Below, piece by piece: positions 59,546 through 64,000 of a stretch of DNA of 64,000 nt (its first letter is position 1; the number at the start of each line of letters is the position of its first letter). This stretch comes from Episyrphus balteatus (Eukaryota; Arthropoda; Insecta; Diptera; Syrphidae): positions 6,200,001 through 6,264,000 of the forward strand of contig NC_079138.1 of NCBI RefSeq assembly GCF_945859705.1, in the 5' to 3' direction. The position numbers were made by a program, and so were the translations under genes. The notes under the pieces were generated by a model, which searched no databases, was not told the origin of the DNA, and saw nothing but the letters and a program-made list of their open reading frames with translations.

Positions 59546-59939
59546 CCCCGTTTGTATGACCGATTTAAAGATCCAATTGAATTTGAATTGAAATTTCGAT
59601 CCAGGCATATGACTATACCAGATCGAGGAATCGAATTGAAATAGAATCGAAAACACAATTTTTCTTTTAAATATATTTGCAGTAAAATAGAAAAATCTAA
59701 CCAAAAACAAAGTTCAAGTAAAACAAGATATTTATCGTAATACATACATACAGTGAATTTGCAAATAAGAAGACAATCACACACAATTTCCACCATAAAT
59801 TACATCTCGAGTATTCAATTCGTTAGGTATATATGCAAATTTTCGATTCGATTCAGCTCCCCGAGTCGGATCGGATCGAAAAACCCGGATTCAATTCGAT
59901 CCAGGTATATATAGACCTAAATCCTGATTCAATTCGGGG
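59546..59939. mobile_element. Element with CCCCG ends and TA flanks
   Basis: Left CCCCGTTTGTATGACCGATT and right ATTCAATTCGGGG with imperfect inverted interiors rich in 'AATTGAAT' and 'GATTC'. TA lies on both sides. Confidence 0.5.
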
Positions 59940-59964
59940 TAAGAGGTGCGTTCTTTTTCTAAAT

Positions 59965-60940
59965 TGATTTTTATAAAAATAGCTTGTTTATTTTTTAGAA
60001 GGTAAAAAAAAAAACAAATCAAGCAATAGGTATATGTATAAGTTGAAAAAAAATTAAAAAAAAGAAGTATTTATATTTCATACAAAATTGACCATATAAA
60101 ATAAATTTTGTTGGCAAAAAATCATACATCTTCCTCTGGCGAACGAAGCATATGAAATGAATTATCCGAACATAATTTGCCCAGCCAAGAAAATGAAAAT
60201 TGTTATGTTGTAGATGTTAGACATTGAGTTAGAGAAAAATATCTACTGTGGAGGAGGCCTGTTAAATATCGTTAACTTTTATCGTTCCTAACAGGCCGTG
60301 TCTCCACAGGAGAAAATTTTTGTCATGTTGACGTGTCTTAACAAGAAATGTCTTGTGGAGGCTCGCCATTTCTTGTTATGATTCAATGTTAGACAACCGT
60401 GTCTTCGATTTTGTCTGAACACGATTGTCTAACATTGAATTTGACAGATGTGATTTTTTTTTCTTTTAGAACCGCAGTTTTTTCATTATTTTTTGTCCTC
60501 TCATGAAGAAGGTTGTCTCCGTAGTAGCGGACGACAAAATATATTTGTTTGTTTTGCGAATTTTTGCATGTTTTATGTTGAAATGAATTAGATTTCATGA
60601 AATGATATATACTTTTTGTATTTATTTATTTATTTAACAGGTATTATAATTGATTTTTATAAAAATAAATTGTTTATTTTTTGGAAGGCAAATAAAAAAC
60701 AGACCAAGCAATGGGTACATGTATAAATTGAAAAAAAATTAAAAAAAAGAAGTATTCATACAAAATTGACAATATAAAATAAATTTTGTCCGCAAAAAAT
60801 CATACATCTTCCTCTGGCGAACGAAGCATATGAAATGAATCGTCCGAACATAATTTGCCCAGCCAAGAAAATGGAAATTGTTATGTTGTAGATGTTAGAC
60901 ATTGAGTTAGAGAAAAATATCTCCTGTAGAGGCGGCCTGT
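59965..60940. repeat. Two direct copies of the CCTCCACAG-family unit
   Basis: Copy 2 (about 59965-60260) and copy 3 (about 60650-60940) are direct repeats, both inverse to copy 1. Shared blocks include 'TTGATTTTTATAAAAATA', 'GAAGTATT', 'CGAACGAAGCATATGAAATG', 'GCCCAGCCAAGAAAATG' and 'ATTGAGTTAGAGAAAAATAT'. The interval between them has further inverted words (GTCTAACATTGAAT / ATTCAATGTTAGAC), as in a foldback. Confidence 0.7.
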
Positions 60941-61418
60941 AAACTACAAAATAGTTACGATTTTTAACTATTTGACAGCTGAACATCGTTCCTAAACTCG
61001 TTTTTAAGTGTCAATAAGTTGCAAATCGTAACTATTTCCAACTTACCTCCATGATATGAGTTTAACATTCATGAGTTTGTTGATGTGTCAAAGTGGATGT
61101 TTCGTTTACAAAACGAACACGAAGATTTTTTTTTTCTTTTGAAATAAGCGGAAAAAATGAAAATAAAAAGAGATTTTTGTAATTGTATGATGCGAGAGAA
61201 TTTATTTTGATTAAAAAAATATGATTTTTTGTTACAATTATTTAAATAAAAGTATTCTCAAAACAATTTTTTTTAATGGTTTGACAGTTTAACAATATCT
61301 AACAATATATCGTTCCTAAATGATTTGTAAAAAACCCAACAATTTCTAACAATGACATATCAACAATATTTTTTGACAGAACAACTATGTTGACTATTGT
61401 TAGAAAAAGAACCCAGCT

Positions 61419-62160
61419 CAGTGGTGCGTTCTTTTATTCGACGGTGTTAACTATTGTTAACAGTAGTTAACTTTCATCGTTCCTAAATGAGAAAAAAGTT
61501 GCAAAGTGTAACATCGTGACGTCACAACATCGTTCCTAAATCCAGTGTTGAAGTGTCAAATAGTTACATTTTGTTACTTTTTCCAACTCAGCTCCTGGAC
61601 TTGAGTTTCAATGTTAATCTGTCAAACACAACTAAATGAGGAAGAGAGGGAATGATGTGAGAAGAGAATTTCTTGTTTGTTTCCATATTTGAAATTATTG
61701 AATGCATATTTTTGTTTCAATTTGCTTAGAATTCAATTAAAAAGAATTATTTCAGTACCAAATTAATTCTTTCTTGTTTATTCATTCATAAAATTACTCT
61801 CAAAAAATTTTCTTTTGACAGATCAACACAATAGCCGTTTTTTATTATCACTTGATCCATATAGATCATTTCTTAAAATGTATTACAACAACTACATGAG
61901 ATCTTGCTTTTCATCAGGATCACGAATCGTGATCTTGCTTTTCATCAAGATCACGAATCGAAATCTTACAAGATCTCATGTAGTTGTTGTAATACATTTT
62001 AATTAATGATCTATATTCATCAAGTGATAATAAAAAACGGCATTAGTCGTTCCTAAATCAAAGTTGAAATTTTCTAACAAAATCTAACAAAAACAAATAC
62101 AACGATTTTTTTGACATAACAACAATAGTTAACTATATTCAATAAAAGAACGGACCACTG
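61419..62160. mobile_element. TIR element with CAGTGGTGCGTTCTTTTATT ends, containing a palindrome
   Basis: Left CAGTGGTGCGTTCTTTTATT and right AATAAAAGAACGGACCACTG match inverted with one difference; both interiors contain 'GTTAACTAT' and 'TCGTTCCTAAAT'. The second GCCGTTT palindrome lies inside at 61834-62041. No coding capacity. Confidence 0.8.
61834..62041. mobile_element. Long palindromic foldback with GCCGTTT ends, second copy
   Basis: About 208 bp; same arm sequence as 56840-57046 ('CAACTACATGAGATCTTGCT' and its complement, repeated GATCACGAATC words in the centre). Inserted inside the CAGTGGT element. Confidence 0.85.
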
Positions 62161-62309
62161 TGCTTCAATTTGAGCCAACATTTTTATATGAATTCAAATT
62201 CACTGTTTTATTAGATTAGAGGGCAGCATTTGTTGAAAATCGAAATGTCTCGTCGAAATGAAAACGGGGTGTAAGATAATCTGCAGAATGTGCATATACT
62301 TGTTCCTGC

Positions 62310-62572
62310 CATAAACAAAAAATACCAAGACTGGAAAATTTCGTACGCCTTTCCCCCCAAAACCCTTTTGTGTACAGTGCTGTCTGTGTATATATGTGAA
62401 AGCCACCACGTTGGTAAATGACGTTAACACGCACACATTTATAGATTCACGACATTCACCACACATCCAACACGAACACAACGATAGGTTCACGACATTC
62501 ACCACACCTCCCAGCTTGTAGGCAAACGTCAGTTGACCGCCGAGTTTCCAGTCTTGGTATTTTTTGTTTATG
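62310..62572. mobile_element. 263-bp MITE with perfect 28-bp TIRs and perfect 8-bp duplication
   Basis: Left terminus CATAAACAAAAAATACCAAG, extending to 28 bases, is an exact inverted match of the right terminus. GTTCCTGC is duplicated exactly at 62302-62309 and 62573-62580. An 8-bp duplication fits the hAT or P superfamilies; a terminal CAT and about 30-bp repeat recall P elements. No coding capacity. A young insertion. Confidence 0.92.
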
Positions 62573-62580
62573 GTTCCTGC

Positions 62581-64000
62581 TCTATCTTTGTTTTTTTTTT
62601 ATTTTGTTGTTTTGTGTCTGTGATATTTTCTTTCTTGAAGAAAAAAAAAACATCTCTAAAACTTTAAAAAAATTATAATAAATTTTTTTTAAGGTGGTGT
62701 GTGGATAAAAGGTGTCAAATTGCATTTATGGTCTTTTTCAAATTGCAATGGAAAAATGGTTAACTTCGAGTATTACTTCTTAAACTCCTAAAACAAAATA
62801 ATAAAAAAAAAAAAAACAAAAGTAGCAAAAAGAAAAACGTAGAACGAAGAACAAAATGTTATCGAATTGAAATGTAAATTAAATTTGTGTGTGAAGATAT
62901 CCTGTGTTTTGCTAGTTCTTCATTTAAGTGAAACAATCTACAACAATATCGTAGAAGAAAATAAATTTCATTAAAAAAAAAAAAGAAAAGAATAAGATTT
63001 TATTCCTGGTCGTGTTTTTTCTTATGTTTTTTTTTTTTTTTTTTTTCTATGACAGGTATGTACATGTTGTGGATTGTGCATTGAAAAAAGGTATAGGCTG
63101 TGCCAAAATAAGCCGAAAACAATAATAATTTTATAATATATATGACTTTTCTTCATCAAACAGTAAGTAATATTGATAATTTGATTAGTCAAGATTTTGT
63201 TGAAAGTTGAAGCTTGTGAAAACTAAAAAAAGTTCTTTGTATTCTCATTCTCATTCGAATAAAAATTATAATTAGTTATGCTTCGTTCAGACATGTGAAA
63301 ATTGCGTTTGGCATATTTTATGCATGTATCGCAATTAAATGCGATTATGACAATTAATGACTAACATCTGGCCAAAATTACTAGCCCAATTGTCACTTGT
63401 GTAAAAGTAACATTACACTTGTATTAGAAGTGTTTTGGATCTACAATTCCAATTAGACTGTGCAATATGCATATCGATGAATAAGAAAAAAAAAAACAAC
63501 GAACCGAACCATAGCACCTAAATTGCAGGGCCGTACAGGCCCGTAGCCAGAGTTGAATTTAAGGTAGGGCAACGGTTTTATCAGGTAGGGCATTGGTAAT
63601 CGTTTAAAAAGTGTATAATTGCTTAACTTTATTTTTCTACTACTACAACTACAAATAGACAAATTTGCACCATTTTATTACAGTTGAAACTCGATTATCC
63701 GGGATTCGATTAACCGGGACGCTCTATTATCCGTGATGAAAATATTTGAAATTCTTTCTCGACAATAAACAAAATTTATTTATTTAAACTCTATTATCTG
63801 TAATAAAATCTACTATCCGTAATATGAGAACAGGAAAAAAGAAAATTTAACTAAAAAATACAAAATCAGCACTCAAAAATAAAGAAAATATTTTAATTTT
63901 TTTTTGTACAGAGTCGTATTTTCTTATTTTTTTGAAAAGTAGAATTATTCTGGAACAACATATCAGGATTTACTGTTAGTTGACCGCATTCACATTAATT
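62581..64000. other. Intergenic DNA, nothing recognised
   Basis: AT-rich with a long T run at about 63028-63046. No coding exon. Motifs 'GATTATCCGGGATTCGATTA' and 'CTATTATCCGTGATG' near 63690-63740 look like decayed pieces of a repeat, not a gene. Confidence 0.4.

Noticed and set aside
59965..60940. Small LTR retrotransposon with direct terminal repeats
   Set aside because: No TG/CA ends, primer-binding site or polypurine tract, and a third copy of the unit occurs alone and inverted.

Overview
The window is AT-rich nuclear DNA from an insect, most probably a higher fly (Diptera, Brachycera). The evidence is two spliced protein-coding genes with fly-like orthologues, short introns of about 60-200 bases, Ser/Gln/Asn-rich low-complexity proteins, and a dense load of insect-type transposons (R1-like and Jockey/CR1-like LINEs, a Tc1 element, hAT-like and Helitron-like remnants, many small palindromic elements). 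I cannot name the family or species from sequence alone.

Genes. (1) 4843-5379 (-): one coding exon of a gene for a probable secreted or type-II membrane protein; its other exons are not found and would lie at lower coordinates, probably outside the window. (2) 20500-27531 (+): the complete four-exon gene for Mediator subunit MED26 (2278 codons before the stop), with the N-terminal TFIIS-type (LW) domain and the conserved C-terminal Mediator-binding tail. (3) 39275-44448 (-): the complete nine-exon gene for the forkhead factor FoxK (782 codons before the stop), with FHA and forkhead domains. MED26 and FoxK are convergent and separated by about 11.7 kb of transposon-derived DNA. MED26 is a general co-activator and FoxK a sequence-specific regulator, so both act in RNA polymerase II transcription, but nothing shows that their adjacency is functional.

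Repeat landscape. 1-4.8 kb: a tandem array, a transposase-like remnant and a Helitron-like 3' end. 5.9-8.5 kb: a cluster of eight copies of a palindromic element flanked by TAA/TTA duplications (PIF/Harbinger signature), each carrying TATCGATA. 9-14.3 kb: further foldback elements and an R1-like LINE. 14.3-20.5 kb: no confident feature. 28.9-38.6 kb: nested elements, including a ninth palindromic copy split by a 1-kb element. 45-50.4 kb: LINE fragments, one holding a Tc1 element that itself holds another element. 50.4-53.8 kb: unrecognised, candidate upstream region of FoxK. 54-62.6 kb: many nested elements, ending with a 263-bp element that has perfect 28-bp terminal repeats and a perfect 8-bp target duplication. 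62.6-64 kb: nothing recognised.

I find no credible new multi-gene system. The strongest unusual signals are the TATCGATA-bearing palindrome cluster, several filled/empty insertion-site pairs that date the repeats relative to each other, and an intron-retention stop in FoxK. All family names come from motif recognition by eye; no database search was run.
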